Below are positions 23,912 through 34,106 of a stretch of DNA of 64,000 nucleotides, one piece after another. The stretch's first letter is position 1; each line of letters opens with the position of its first letter. The stretch covers positions 120,023 through 184,022 of the forward strand of contig NZ_MTSZ01000008.1 of the NCBI RefSeq assembly GCF_002118315.1, in the 5' to 3' direction. The DNA comes from Kiloniella majae (lineage in GTDB: Bacteria > Pseudomonadota > Alphaproteobacteria > Kiloniellales > Kiloniellaceae). Under the pieces are notes generated by a model. The model did no database searches. It had not been told where the DNA came from and was given only the letters and a program-made list of their open reading frames with translations. The translations under genes and the position numbers were made by a program.

Positions 23912-26680
23912 TCAAGCATTGAGTACTTCCAGTAATTTCTTCTGGATATTTTTAACCTTTTGCTCTGAAGAAACCTTATCACCTAACGCAGACTGAACAT
24001 AGAAAACATCAACCGCACGCACGCCATAGGTCGCAATCCGGGCCGAATGAACCAACAAGCCCAGCTTGGTCAGCGCCTGTGTCAAAAAGTAAAGAAGTCC
24101 GGGACGATCCTGCCCATTGACCTCTAAAACCGTGTAACTTTCACTTGCTTTGTTATCGATCAGCACCCGTGGCTTAACCTTCAGAGCTTTATGGACTCTG
24201 CTTGGAAGTCTGGTCGGAAGGTTTTTAAGCAGCTTTGCGACCTTTAATTCCCCCGTTAAAGACTGTTCGATGGCTGCTTCCAACTTTGCAAGTCGTTCGG
24301 GATCGTTAATCACCGCCTTGGTCTGGGCATCGGCAATATAAAAGCTATCCAACGCCATCCCGTTTTTCAGGGTGTGAATGGTCGCCCCTTCGATAGATGC
24401 TCCGGATACAGCCAGCGCCCCCGCAACCCGGCTAAACAAACCCGGATGGTCAGCTGCATAGATTGTGACTTCGGTGATCTGACGATAGGTATCAACCCGC
24501 ACTTCCGATGTGTAATAGGACTTATCATTCTCGGCTTTGCGGATAAGCTCCGCGCGGCGTTTCTGCGTTTCCGTGTCTGTTGAAATCCAATAGGAAACAG
24601 TTCCAAGTTCCAAGTGTTTTGCGACATCCTGTGCCGGCCAATGGGATAATTCTTTTGTCAGAACCTCCCAGGCAACCTGGATTCTGCGCTCCTGACCTTC
24701 GGCAGCCAACCCACCGGACAGAAGTTCTTCTGTACGCCAATAAAGATCACGCAACAAAGCCGCTTTCCACGCATTCCAGACATTAGGACCAACGGCCCGA
24801 ATATCCGCAACAGTCAAAACCAGCAAAAGCCTCAAGCGTTCCGGGGATTGTACAATTTCGGAAAAATCCTGAATGGTTTTGGGGTCATCGATATCACGAG
24901 AAAAAGCTGTTTCACTCATGGTCAAATGATAGCGAACCAGCCAGGAAACTGTCTCTGTCTCTTCTGGCGTCAGCCCCATACGAGGACAGATTCTTTGCGC
25001 TATTTTAGCCCCTTCAATGGAATGATCTCCGGGTCGTCCCTTGGCAATATCGTGCAGAAAGACCGCAACATAGAGCACCTTCCGTGACAAGATTTTATGA
25101 ACAACTTCACTGGCAATCGGTGCTTCTTTTTTGAGCGTTCCTTTTTCAATCTGATGCAAAATCCCCACGGCGAACAGGGTATGCTCATCAACCGTATAGT
25201 GATGGTACATATTGAATTGCATCAAGGCGACGACACGGCCAAAATCAGGTACAAACCGCCCCAAAACCCCGGACTCATTTAATCGGCGTAATGCTTTTTC
25301 GGGGTCTTTAGGCGAGGTCAGAATATTCAAGAACAAACGGCTCGCAGCTTCGTCCTGCCGGACTCCTCTTTTAATCAACCGCAGGGATTGGGTAATCTTT
25401 CGCAGCGCCGCGGGGTGAATATCCAAATCGTGCTTTTGTGCCACATGGAATATACGCAACATTTCCACAGGATTTGTTTCGATAGAATCCTCTTTGTGAA
25501 AAGTCAGACGATCCCCCTCTAAACGAAACTTTTCGATGGAACGTTTACGCTTTAGAAAAGGAAGCGGAAGACGGAAACCGGACCTCCGATTATGCTCGGC
25601 TTCAAGAGTTGCACAGAAAATACGTGTTAGACCACCAACCTCTTTAGCGACGATAAAATAATGTTTCATCATCCGCTCGACGCCTTTGGTTCCGGCATGA
25701 TCTGTATAATGCATCCAATCAGCTAGATCACGCTGTACATCAAATGACAAACGCTCTTCAGGTCTATTTGTCAAATAGTGTAAGGCGCACCGCAAAGACC
25801 ACAAAAATGCTTGGGCTTTAGCAAACTGTCGGACTTCCTGCCGCGTGAAAATTCCCCGCTCAACCAGACTAGATATATCATCAACCTGATAAATAAATTT
25901 CGCAATCCAGAACAGGGTGTGCAGATCCCTTAATCCACCTTTGCCCTCTTTGATATTTGGCTCTAGCGTATAGCGCGACCCCCCCACTTTTTTGTGTCGT
26001 TCGCTTCGTTCCTTGAGCTTCTGTTCGATGAATTCCGCCCCGTGGCCAGAACGGACAACACGATCATAGGTTTTTCTGAGCTTGGTATAGAGAGCATCAT
26101 CACCGCAGAGATAACGGGCCTCTAGAATAGCAGTATTAATCGTCAGATCCGAAAGTGAACTCCGAATACATTCTTTAACATTCCGAACTGAGTGCCCCAC
26201 TTTGAAGTTAAGGTCCCACAGAAAATAAAGCATGGCTTCAACCACTTGCTCTGTTCGGGGCACACTCTTGTATGGAAGCAGAAACAGTAAATCGACATCG
26301 GACTGAGGTGCCAGTTCTCCGCGGCCATAGCCCCCCACAGCAACAACAGTAAAGGTCTCACCCTTTGAGCGCGATCCAACAGGATAAAGCTCTTCATCAA
26401 CAAATTTAAAAACCAGTTTCAGGATTTGATCGACCAGAAAACAGTTCGCACGAACAACCATTGTCCCAGAGGATTTTTTATCAAATCGCCTGCGAACTTC
26501 AGCATGTCCTTCCTGCAAAGCATCCCGCAAAAGCGCCAGCACTTTATTGCGCTTAACCTGACCCTTATCATCTGTGGCACAGATTTCAGCAATCGCAGCC
26601 TCAAGCTTAGAGGCAGGAAAAATAGCCGTCTTGTTCTTCACGTCCTGATGGTACGCATAATCGAGAGATGTTATCGGCAT
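23912..26680 (-). CDS. glnD: [Protein-PII] uridylyltransferase/uridylyl-removing enzyme GlnD
   Basis: The 922-residue bifunctional nitrogen sensor that uridylylates PII proteins under nitrogen limitation and removes UMP when glutamine is high. The nucleotidyltransferase motif is VGGYGRGELAPQSDVDLLFL (near residue 115). The HD phosphohydrolase domain reads VAVFLHDIAKGRPGDHSIEG (near 515). Two ACT domains follow: VTIYAADHPGLFSRVAGAL and VNGQDRPGLLYFLTQAL. All domains appear intact. It follows mutS on the minus strand by about 60 bases. Confidence 0.96.
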   Translation of the reverse strand: MPITSLDYAYHQDVKNKTAIFPASKLEAAIAEICATDDKGQVKRNKVLALLRDALQEGHAEVRRRFDKKSSGTMVVRANCFLVDQILKLVFKFVDEELYPVGSRSKGETFTVVAVGGYGRGELAPQSDVDLLFLLPYKSVPRTEQVVEAMLYFLWDLNFKVGHSVRNVKECIRSSLSDLTINTAILEARYLCGDDALYTKLRKTYDRVVRSGHGAEFIEQKLKERSERHKKVGGSRYTLEPNIKEGKGGLRDLHTLFWIAKFIYQVDDISSLVERGIFTRQEVRQFAKAQAFLWSLRCALHYLTNRPEERLSFDVQRDLADWMHYTDHAGTKGVERMMKHYFIVAKEVGGLTRIFCATLEAEHNRRSGFRLPLPFLKRKRSIEKFRLEGDRLTFHKEDSIETNPVEMLRIFHVAQKHDLDIHPAALRKITQSLRLIKRGVRQDEAASRLFLNILTSPKDPEKALRRLNESGVLGRFVPDFGRVVALMQFNMYHHYTVDEHTLFAVGILHQIEKGTLKKEAPIASEVVHKILSRKVLYVAVFLHDIAKGRPGDHSIEGAKIAQRICPRMGLTPEETETVSWLVRYHLTMSETAFSRDIDDPKTIQDFSEIVQSPERLRLLLVLTVADIRAVGPNVWNAWKAALLRDLYWRTEELLSGGLAAEGQERRIQVAWEVLTKELSHWPAQDVAKHLELGTVSYWISTDTETQKRRAELIRKAENDKSYYTSEVRVDTYRQITEVTIYAADHPGLFSRVAGALAVSGASIEGATIHTLKNGMALDSFYIADAQTKAVINDPERLAKLEAAIEQSLTGELKVAKLLKNLPTRLPSRVHKALKVKPRVLIDNKASESYTVLEVNGQDRPGLLYFLTQALTKLGLLVHSARIATYGVRAVDVFYVQSALGDKVSSEQKVKNIQKKLLEVLNA

Positions 26681-26741
26681 GCTGTCCTGCTTTTTACAAC
26701 TTGTATTACTATTCCTACAAAGACTTACTCTTTCCAGGGAT

Positions 26742-29483
26742 TTACTCTTCGCTGGTTGCCTTCAGTTCATAGAGCAAATCCAAAGCCTGACGCGGTGTTA
26801 AATCATCCACATTTACTTCACTTAAACGTTGATCAACCGCAGAATTTCCCTGCTCGACTTCGGCTTCTGCCGTTGTAGTTGGCAAACTGGCAAAGAGGGG
26901 GAGGTCTTCGGCAAGATGCGTCAAATTTCCAGCTTGCCCATCCTTTTCCAATGTCTCCAGAACCTGCTCGGCTCGGGTTACCGCAGCAACAGGAAGGCCT
27001 GCCAGTTTGGCGACATGAATCCCATAGGATCGATCCGCAGCTCCATTTGTAACTTCGTGCAAAAAGACCACTTCGCCCTTCCATTCCTTAACCCGCATTG
27101 AATGGCAGGAAAGCGATTTCAGCTTCGACGTTAAGCTCGTGAGTTCATGATAGTGGGTCGCGAACAAGGCACGTGATTTATTGGTCTCATGTAGATGTTC
27201 AACACAAGCCCACGCAATAGACAAACCATCATAGGTCGCCGTGCCACGTCCAATTTCATCCAGGATAACCAAAGACCGTTCTGTCGATTGGTTGAGAATA
27301 ACGGCGGTTTCCACCATCTCAACCATAAAGGTAGATCGCCCCCGGGCCAGATCATCGGCCGCACCAACGCGACTGAACAGCCGATCAACTGATCCGATAT
27401 GTGCAGATTCTGCAGGCACAAATGATCCCATCTGTGCCAAAACCGCTATTAAAGCATTCTGCCTGAGAAAGGTTGATTTACCCGCCATGTTAGGCCCGGT
27501 GATCAACCACAAACGCTGTTGATCTTCTAAGGTGCAGTTGTTGGCAACAAAGGGGCCTTCCGATGTTTTGGACAATGCAGCTTCCACAACCGGGTGACGT
27601 CCGCCGATAACATCAAAGTTCAGACTGCCGTCAACCCTTGGACGATTCCAGCGCTCAATAACAGCCAGTTCCGCCAAAGCCGCGTTAACATCCAACTCTG
27701 CAAGTGTACGTGCCGCCAAAGCAATTTCATCAGCTTGCTCGACAACCTTCGCAACCAGATCATCGTAAAGTTCCAACTCAATCGCCAAAGCTTTACCCGC
27801 AGCGCCTGAAATTTTTTGCTCAAGATCAGAAAGCTCGACTGTAGTAAAGCGCATGGCAGAGGCAAGAGTCTGACGGTGAATGAATTCTGATTCAGCATCC
27901 GTATTAACTTTGGATGCGTTTGTCGGGCTAACCTCGATAAAATAGCCAAGAACGTTGTTATGTTTGACTTTAAGGCTATTAACGCCCGTTACCTCTGCAT
28001 AACGCGCCTGAAGACCAGCAATCAGTTTGCGACTGTCATCGCGCAGTTGTTTGTACTCATCCAGATCCGGGGAAAAGCCTGAAGCAATAAACCCACCATC
28101 CCGTGCGAGCAAAGGCAAATCTTCCAGGAAAGCACGTTGAAGCGCATCACAAAGTTCGCGGTGGTCACCCAGGTTTTCAATGCAACTTTTGATACCGTCG
28201 GGAAGACTATCCAGTTTTACCCCGCTCAGCATCGATTTTAATTTACTCGCCTCGTACAATGCGTCCCGGATACCAGCGACATCGCGCGGACCACCACGCC
28301 CAACTGTTAAACGGGACAAACCACGTTCAATATCGGGACATTGGCGAAGGCTTGCGCGTAAATCCTGGCGCATACCATCTTCTTCGACAAACCAGGACAC
28401 CATGTTCAGACGATGGGAAATAGCTTCGGGCTGTGTTAGAGGGGCGGCAATTCGTGATCCTAGCAATCGAGCACCAGCACCTGTGACAGTCCGGTCAATG
28501 GTTGCGAGTAAGCTCCCCTTACGTCCCCCGGTTAATGCCTGCGTTAGTTCCAGATTTCGTCGGGTCGCCGCATCAATTTCCATAACCGCATCACAGCGAA
28601 CCCGTTTCGGAGACGACAGGCGGGGAAGTTTGCCCTTTTGGGTGAGTTCAACATAATCAAGTAAAGAGCCTGACGCCGCCACTTCAGCCCGAGAGAACTC
28701 ACCAAAAGCATCAAGCGCCTTTATCGAAAACACATCTTCCAGACGGCGGCGCGCATTTTCACTATCAAAACGCGATGACGGCAGCGGTGATAAAATAGAC
28801 CGCCATTCATTAACCACGTCCGTCAGTTCTTCCCTCAAGAACAAGCGCTCTGGAATTAAGAGTTCCCCGGGATTAAGCCGTGCCAAAGCTGCGAGCAAAA
28901 TGCCATTGATATTCTTTTCTGAAGCTTCCAACGGTTGGGTATAAAAATCACCGGTCGACATATCCAACCAGGAAAGGCCGTAATCACCCGCTGCATCAGT
29001 TAAGGCAGCCAGATAGTTATGACTCCGGGCATCAAGAAGCTCATCCTCGGTAATTGTTCCCGGCGTAACCAAACGGACAACGCCCCGCTTTACGACAGAC
29101 TTTGCGCCACGCTTCTTTGCTTCAGCCGGATTTTCCATTTGTTCGCAAATCGCAACCTTAAAACCCTTGCGAATCAAACGCGACAGATAGCCTTCTGCCG
29201 CATGAAAAGGAACACCACACATGGGGATATCATCTCCCTTGTGATGGCCTCTCTTGGTAAGGGTAATATCCAAAGCTTCTGACGCCTGCACAGCATCTTC
29301 AAAGAAAAGCTCGTAAAAATCACCCATACGATAAAACAGCAATGAATCGGGATGATCTTCTTTAATTTCAAGATATTGCGCCATCATCGGCGTCACCTTT
29401 TCAGCCGCCTTGGCCTTTGGTGTTGCTCGGCTTGATACCACTTCATTTGCAGCTTGTGATAGATCGGATGTCGATTGATCCAT
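26742..29483 (-). CDS. mutS: DNA mismatch repair protein MutS
   Basis: MutS recognises base mismatches and recruits MutL. The mismatch-binding domain starts [33 protein letters not shown] with the Phe of the F-x-E mismatch-probing motif. The ATPase domain has Walker [14 protein letters not shown] and Walker [11 protein letters not shown], then the helix-turn-helix with [14 protein letters not shown] at 29483 gives 913 residues with AGAAAG upstream; the frame stays open to 29636 and GTG at 29570 is an alternative. The histidine kinase gene lies 200 bases upstream. Confidence 0.95.
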   Translation of the reverse strand: MDQSTSDLSQAANEVVSSRATPKAKAAEKVTPMMAQYLEIKEDHPDSLLFYRMGDFYELFFEDAVQASEALDITLTKRGHHKGDDIPMCGVPFHAAEGYLSRLIRKGFKVAICEQMENPAEAKKRGAKSVVKRGVVRLVTPGTITEDELLDARSHNYLAALTDAAGDYGLSWLDMSTGDFYTQPLEASEKNINGILLAALARLNPGELLIPERLFLREELTDVVNEWRSILSPLPSSRFDSENARRRLEDVFSIKALDAFGEFSRAEVAASGSLLDYVELTQKGKLPRLSSPKRVRCDAVMEIDAATRRNLELTQALTGGRKGSLLATIDRTVTGAGARLLGSRIAAPLTQPEAISHRLNMVSWFVEEDGMRQDLRASLRQCPDIERGLSRLTVGRGGPRDVAGIRDALYEASKLKSMLSGVKLDSLPDGIKSCIENLGDHRELCDALQRAFLEDLPLLARDGGFIASGFSPDLDEYKQLRDDSRKLIAGLQARYAEVTGVNSLKVKHNNVLGYFIEVSPTNASKVNTDAESEFIHRQTLASAMRFTTVELSDLEQKISGAAGKALAIELELYDDLVAKVVEQADEIALAARTLAELDVNAALAELAVIERWNRPRVDGSLNFDVIGGRHPVVEAALSKTSEGPFVANNCTLEDQQRLWLITGPNMAGKSTFLRQNALIAVLAQMGSFVPAESAHIGSVDRLFSRVGAADDLARGRSTFMVEMVETAVILNQSTERSLVILDEIGRGTATYDGLSIAWACVEHLHETNKSRALFATHYHELTSLTSKLKSLSCHSMRVKEWKGEVVFLHEVTNGAADRSYGIHVAKLAGLPVAAVTRAEQVLETLEKDGQAGNLTHLAEDLPLFASLPTTTAEAEVEQGNSAVDQRLSEVNVDDLTPRQALDLLYELKATSEE

Positions 29484-29685
29484 TTTTTTGCTTTCTGCAC
29501 GACCAACAGGCACAGAGTTTGAAGTTTCGTCATCTTGGTCGCAGGGTGTGGTCGTTGTTATTTCAGTCACAGAAAAGCAATACTCTAAAAAAGTGAAACA
29601 GGGTGGGGAAAGTAACACACTCACATTGCCGAGCAAAGAATGCTTACCCTATTTTCAACTTTAAAATTTCAGGACTGTGAATAAG

Positions 29686-31116
29686 TCAGTTTGCCTGCTT
29701 CTTAACGCTCAAATCAGTGCGCTTTGACGGGAAGACCAAGGTAACCTTTGTTCCTTTATCAAACTTACTTTCCAGGATAAGTTCCCCCTCGTGCAACTCC
29801 ATCAAGGTTTTGGAGAGAGGTAGTCCCAATCCTGTACCTTCGTGTTGCCTTGTTAAGTGGCTGTCCACCTGGATAAACGGCTTGAGAACTTCCTGAACCT
29901 TTTCTTCTGGAATACCAATGCCATTGTCTTCAACGGAAATGACAATCTGTGTTTTCTCGTTCAGCCAGGCCGAAAGCAGAACTTCCCCACCTTCCGGGGT
30001 AAATTTCACTGCATTACTCAGCAAATTCAATAGCAGCTGTCGTAATCGGGTATTATCCCCAAGCAGATAGGGACAATCAGGACTGATATTCGATTTAAGC
30101 GTTATCTGATTGCGTTCCGCGCGATTGTTCACAATTTTCAGACAAGCCGATGCCGCCTCGTTAATATCAACAACTTCTTCAACCAGACTCAATTCGCCCG
30201 CTTCAATTTTTGACATATCGAGAATGTCATTGATGATTTCCAATAGAAGCGAGCCACTACTGTAGATATCTTCCGCATAGGCTTTGTAACGTGGTTCTCC
30301 GATCTTTCCGAGCATTTCATATTTGATCATTTCCGAGAAACCGATAATCGCGTTCAAAGGCGTTCGTAGCTCGTGACTCATATTCGCCAGGAAATATGTC
30401 TTGGCCCGGTTCGCAGCTTCCAGCCCCTGCACATAAATCAACTGCTGCTTTTCGTGTTGTTCCAGCTTGTCGATCATTCTGTTATAGCCTTCGATGAGGT
30501 CACCAACCTCATCTTCGGATTTCACCGGGATTTTATGGCGCAATTCCTTTTTATCAAAAGAAGCAAAACCTTGACCCAAGTCCTGAATTGGCTTGATCAG
30601 GTACCGTCGGGTCGCAAAGAAAAGAACCCCGGAAAGCCCAAAAACCAATATAATGCTCTCCGGGATTTCCTCGATAAAATTATTCCACAATTTTGTCGAT
30701 ATATCCGTATAGGCCACAACAAGAATAAACTTGCCAATTTTGCGGTTAACGAAAGGATCTTCATAGATAATATCAAGCGTATAGCTTCTGCGAGATTGCA
30801 GAATATTATCTGCAGCCTCTTTCTTCGCAATCAGGTTATCTTTTTCATCGTAAACTTCAGCGCTGTAAACTTCGGAAAACTCTACAAGGCTACCAAGATG
30901 GGATTCAATCGCTTCCAGATCAAAGTTCCACAGATATCCTGACACAACATTCGCCTGAGTTGTCGCCAGATTCTGCCATTGCTCGGAAACCATGGTCTGT
31001 TCTTCTTCAAAATCCAGATAGCTATCCACAAAGGATTCAACCATCGAAGCAATAAGAACAGCTGGGACAATAAGATAAAGGAGTTTGGCATTAATCGTTT
31101 TTGCAGACTTAAACAT
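29686..31116 (-). CDS. Membrane sensor histidine kinase with HAMP domain
   Basis: A 476-residue hybrid-free kinase. Two membrane segments (about 10-30 and 152-172) bracket a periplasmic sensor of about 120 residues. A HAMP linker (RRYLIKPIQDL) and short coiled coil precede the HisKA domain with FLANMSHELRTPLNAIIGF (phospho-acceptor H248). The ATPase domain has LLNLLSNAVKFTPEGG, EDNGIGIPEE and HEGTGLGLPLSKTLMELH. No response regulator lies next to it, so it is an orphan here. The signal is unknown. Confidence 0.9.
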   Translation of the reverse strand: MFKSAKTINAKLLYLIVPAVLIASMVESFVDSYLDFEEEQTMVSEQWQNLATTQANVVSGYLWNFDLEAIESHLGSLVEFSEVYSAEVYDEKDNLIAKKEAADNILQSRRSYTLDIIYEDPFVNRKIGKFILVVAYTDISTKLWNNFIEEIPESIILVFGLSGVLFFATRRYLIKPIQDLGQGFASFDKKELRHKIPVKSEDEVGDLIEGYNRMIDKLEQHEKQQLIYVQGLEAANRAKTYFLANMSHELRTPLNAIIGFSEMIKYEMLGKIGEPRYKAYAEDIYSSGSLLLEIINDILDMSKIEAGELSLVEEVVDINEAASACLKIVNNRAERNQITLKSNISPDCPYLLGDNTRLRQLLLNLLSNAVKFTPEGGEVLLSAWLNEKTQIVISVEDNGIGIPEEKVQEVLKPFIQVDSHLTRQHEGTGLGLPLSKTLMELHEGELILESKFDKGTKVTLVFPSKRTDLSVKKQAN

Positions 31117-31627
31117 AGATCACGCCCACCAAACAATTCTGTTCCCCAGTAACAGTTCCATATACAGATAGTGTAACATGCTCTGTTACTTCTGTTATTT
31201 TTATCACCAGAGCTTTATTCTGCCGTGTCAGAGTTTGCATAGATATTCCGCGCCAACGCCAAGTAATATATCAACAAAGATTAAAGACATTCTTCTATAC
31301 ACACTCAAGAGAAGATCTTCTTAACAATAAGATAGAATTACTTAACTCTCTCTTATCGAATAAGCGATTTCATCTCTTCTTTTACCCTATAAATCGCGTC
31401 AGAGAAAATAATTCCCCCTGCATGTTGCGCATTTAACCTGCATATCGCTAATTTAATTAGCCCAACAATGATATTTTTGGACATTTTGAACAATTCCTCT
31501 TCCCATTGGCTTTTTTGCAATGCAGTATAACCTCAAGAACCGCCAAACAGGTTTGTTTCATATCAAAAGAAGACCCAAATCACCCTGACGACGACACTTA
31601 TTTATTTTAATAGCGGAGAGCAGACTC
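31117..31627. other. Intergenic region between the histidine kinase gene and maeB
   Basis: About 510 bases without a gene, A/T-rich, holding the divergent promoters of the kinase and maeB. Two short palindromes stand out: AGAAGATCTTCT (31310-31321) and GCTAATTTAATTAGC (31447-31461). Both could bind dimeric regulators. I see no RNA gene or riboswitch fold. maeB Shine-Dalgarno GGAGAG lies just before 31628. Confidence 0.55.
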
Positions 31628-33919
31628 GTGCCTAAGCACAATTCCCGAACCACCGACGCAGATGCGCTGGACTTTCATGCCTCGGGACGTCCCGGAAAAC
31701 TAGAAATCAAAGCAACGAAACCCCTGACAACACAACGAGATCTTTCCCTCGCTTATTCTCCCGGTGTTGCAGTTCCCTGTTTGGAAATAGCCAAAAACCC
31801 TGCGGCAGCTTACGATTACACAGCCAAAGGAAATCTCGTTGCCGTCATATCAAACGGCACCGCTGTTCTCGGCCTTGGTAATCTCGGCGCACTAGGGTCA
31901 AAACCAGTGATGGAAGGGAAGGCCGTTCTCTTCAAACGCTTTGCAGATGTCGATGGCATTGATCTGGAAGTTGATACAGAAAACGTTGATGAATTTGTCA
32001 ACTGTGTTCGCTTTTTAGGGAAAACTTTTGGCGGAATTAATCTGGAAGATATTAAAGCACCAGAATGTTTTATCATTGAACAGCGACTTCAGGAACTCTT
32101 GGACATTCCTGTTTTCCACGATGATCAACATGGAACAGCTATCATTGCTGCCGCTGGTCTGCTGAGCGCAATTGATATCACCGGCAAAGATTTGAAAAAA
32201 ATCAAGATGGTGGTAAACGGCGCCGGGTCCGCAGGTATTGCCTGTACCGAACTCGTTAAAGCGCTGGGTGTACCCCACGAAAATATCCTGCTATGCGATA
32301 CAAAGGGCGTGATTTATCAGGGCCGCGAAGCGGGCATGAACCAGTGGAAATCTGCCCACGCCGTGCCGACAGATGATCGTACCCTCGAAGATGCGATGAA
32401 CAACGCCGATGTGGTTTTTGGCCTTTCCGTTAAAGGGGCTTTTACCTCTGAAATGATCAAAAGCATGGCGTCAAACCCCATCATCTTTGCCATGGCAAAC
32501 CCGGACCCTGAAATCACCCCCGAAGATGTCGCAAAAGTTCGGGACGATGCCATCGTTGCAACAGGCCGTTCCGACTATCCAAACCAGGTTAACAACGTTC
32601 TTGGTTTTCCCTATATCTTCCGCGGAGCACTTGATGTCCGTGCATCCAGTATCAACATGGAAATGAAGGTTGCTGCCGCAAAAGCCTTGGCTGAACTGGC
32701 ACGGGAAGATGTTCCTGACGAAGTCGGCAAGGCTTATTCTGGCAGACAACTGAAATACGGGCGGGACTATATCATTCCAGCGCCTTTTGATCCGCGTCTC
32801 GTTGCCGTAATCCCACGGGCCGTTGCGGAAGCCGCAATGGAAAGCGGTGTTGCCGGTAAAAATATCGAAGATCTTGATGCCTATGAACGCGAGCTTTCTG
32901 CGCGTCTTGACCCGGCAGCAACGACCTTTATGCGTATTGCGCAAAAAGTACGCAGTAATCCAAAGCGTGTTGTATTTGCAGAGGGCGAAGAAGAATCAGC
33001 CATTCGCGCGGCGGTTACCTATTACAATGCCGGATATGGCACCCCGCTTTTGGTTGGTCGCGAAGAAACCATTAAAAACACGATGCAGCAATTAGGTATC
33101 AGTGGAGACTTCATTGAAATCCATAATGCCAGTATTTCTGAACACCGTGAACGCTATACCGATTACGTGTATAACCGCTTGCAACGCAAAGGGAAGCTCT
33201 ATCGTGATTGCCAACGCATGGTTAATCAAAATAGAAACATTTTTGCGTCCTGCCTTGTAACAGATGGTATTGCAGACGCTATGGTCACAGGCCTGACCCG
33301 TAGTTTTGCAGTGTCTCTTGATGATGCCATGCGCGCCATTAACTGCAAACCGGGCAAACGTGCCATGGGCATGTCGATGATGATCATCAATGGCAAGGCG
33401 ATATTTGTTGCCGACACATCGGTGAACGAAGTGCCAACATCAGAGCAACTGGCTGACATTGCAGTTCAGGCAGCCTCTCATGTTCAGGCAATGGGCTATG
33501 AGCCCCGTGTCGCCTTTTTGAGCTTCTCAAACTTCGGTAACCCAACCAGAGAGACAACAACACGAATCAGACGGGCAGTTTCTGTTTTGGATACCATGAA
33601 TGTCAGCTTCGAATACGAAGGCGAAATGCAAGCCAATCTCGCATTGGATTTCGACCTTCAACAAAGACTGTTCCCGTTCTCTCGTCTAACAGGTCCTGCC
33701 AATATTCTGATCATGCCAGCGCTTCATTCTGCAAATATTACAACCAAGCTGATTCAAAAAGCTGGTGGCAGTACAGCAGTTATCGGCCCGATGTTGGTGG
33801 GTCTGGAAAAGCCGGTACAGATTGTCCCCATGGGCGCAACAGTAACTGACCTTGTGACCATGGCAGCACTTGGTGCCTATGAATCAATTACAAATGAGAT
33901 GGAAGAACCTTTTCTTTGA
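31628..33919 (+). CDS. maeB: NADP-dependent malic enzyme MaeB with phosphotransacetylase-like domain
   Basis: A 763-residue two-domain protein. The malic enzyme part (about 1-430) decarboxylates malate to pyruvate with NADP reduction: RDLSLAYSPGVAVPCLEIA, NLVAVISNGTAVLGLGNLG and the nucleotide site VVNGAGSAGIACTELV. The C-terminal part (about 440-763) is a phosphate acetyl/butyryltransferase domain, which in MaeB is thought to be regulatory and acetyl-CoA-responsive rather than catalytic. The start is GTG at 31628, preceded by GGAGAG. The gene is single and ends with a strong terminator. Confidence 0.95.
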   Translation: MPKHNSRTTDADALDFHASGRPGKLEIKATKPLTTQRDLSLAYSPGVAVPCLEIAKNPAAAYDYTAKGNLVAVISNGTAVLGLGNLGALGSKPVMEGKAVLFKRFADVDGIDLEVDTENVDEFVNCVRFLGKTFGGINLEDIKAPECFIIEQRLQELLDIPVFHDDQHGTAIIAAAGLLSAIDITGKDLKKIKMVVNGAGSAGIACTELVKALGVPHENILLCDTKGVIYQGREAGMNQWKSAHAVPTDDRTLEDAMNNADVVFGLSVKGAFTSEMIKSMASNPIIFAMANPDPEITPEDVAKVRDDAIVATGRSDYPNQVNNVLGFPYIFRGALDVRASSINMEMKVAAAKALAELAREDVPDEVGKAYSGRQLKYGRDYIIPAPFDPRLVAVIPRAVAEAAMESGVAGKNIEDLDAYERELSARLDPAATTFMRIAQKVRSNPKRVVFAEGEEESAIRAAVTYYNAGYGTPLLVGREETIKNTMQQLGISGDFIEIHNASISEHRERYTDYVYNRLQRKGKLYRDCQRMVNQNRNIFASCLVTDGIADAMVTGLTRSFAVSLDDAMRAINCKPGKRAMGMSMMIINGKAIFVADTSVNEVPTSEQLADIAVQAASHVQAMGYEPRVAFLSFSNFGNPTRETTTRIRRAVSVLDTMNVSFEYEGEMQANLALDFDLQQRLFPFSRLTGPANILIMPALHSANITTKLIQKAGGSTAVIGPMLVGLEKPVQIVPMGATVTDLVTMAALGAYESITNEMEEPFL

Positions 33920-33961
33920 TTTGAAAAATTGAACATATTTGTTACGGTTTTGTGAAATAGG

Positions 33962-34001
33962 CAGTGACTTCTGGATTTGTACAGACAGAAGTCACTGTTT
34001 T
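33962..34001 (+). terminator. Terminator of maeB
   Basis: CAGTGACTTCTG (33962-33973) pairs perfectly with CAGAAGTCACTG (33986-33997) around a 12-base loop, followed by TTTT. It separates maeB from the Pho module that follows. Confidence 0.9.
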
Positions 34002-34017
34002 ACAACGATTTTTACAA

Positions 34018-34035
34018 CCGTCTTCAAACTGTCAT
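34018..34035 (+). promoter_or_regulatory. Pho box upstream of phoR
   Basis: CCGTCTT-CAAA-CTGTCAT has the 7-4-7 layout of a PhoB-binding site, with the second half-site perfect. About 10 bases downstream lies a -10-like TAAGTAT, the spacing expected when PhoB replaces the -35 element. It indicates phosphate-starvation autoregulation of the phoR-pst-phoB module. Confidence 0.8.
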
Positions 34036-34106
34036 GAAGGCAAGCTAAGTATAGCGGAAACCATTGCGTATTTTAACGCCTTACTTGCTAACACAATCGG
34101 GTCAAC

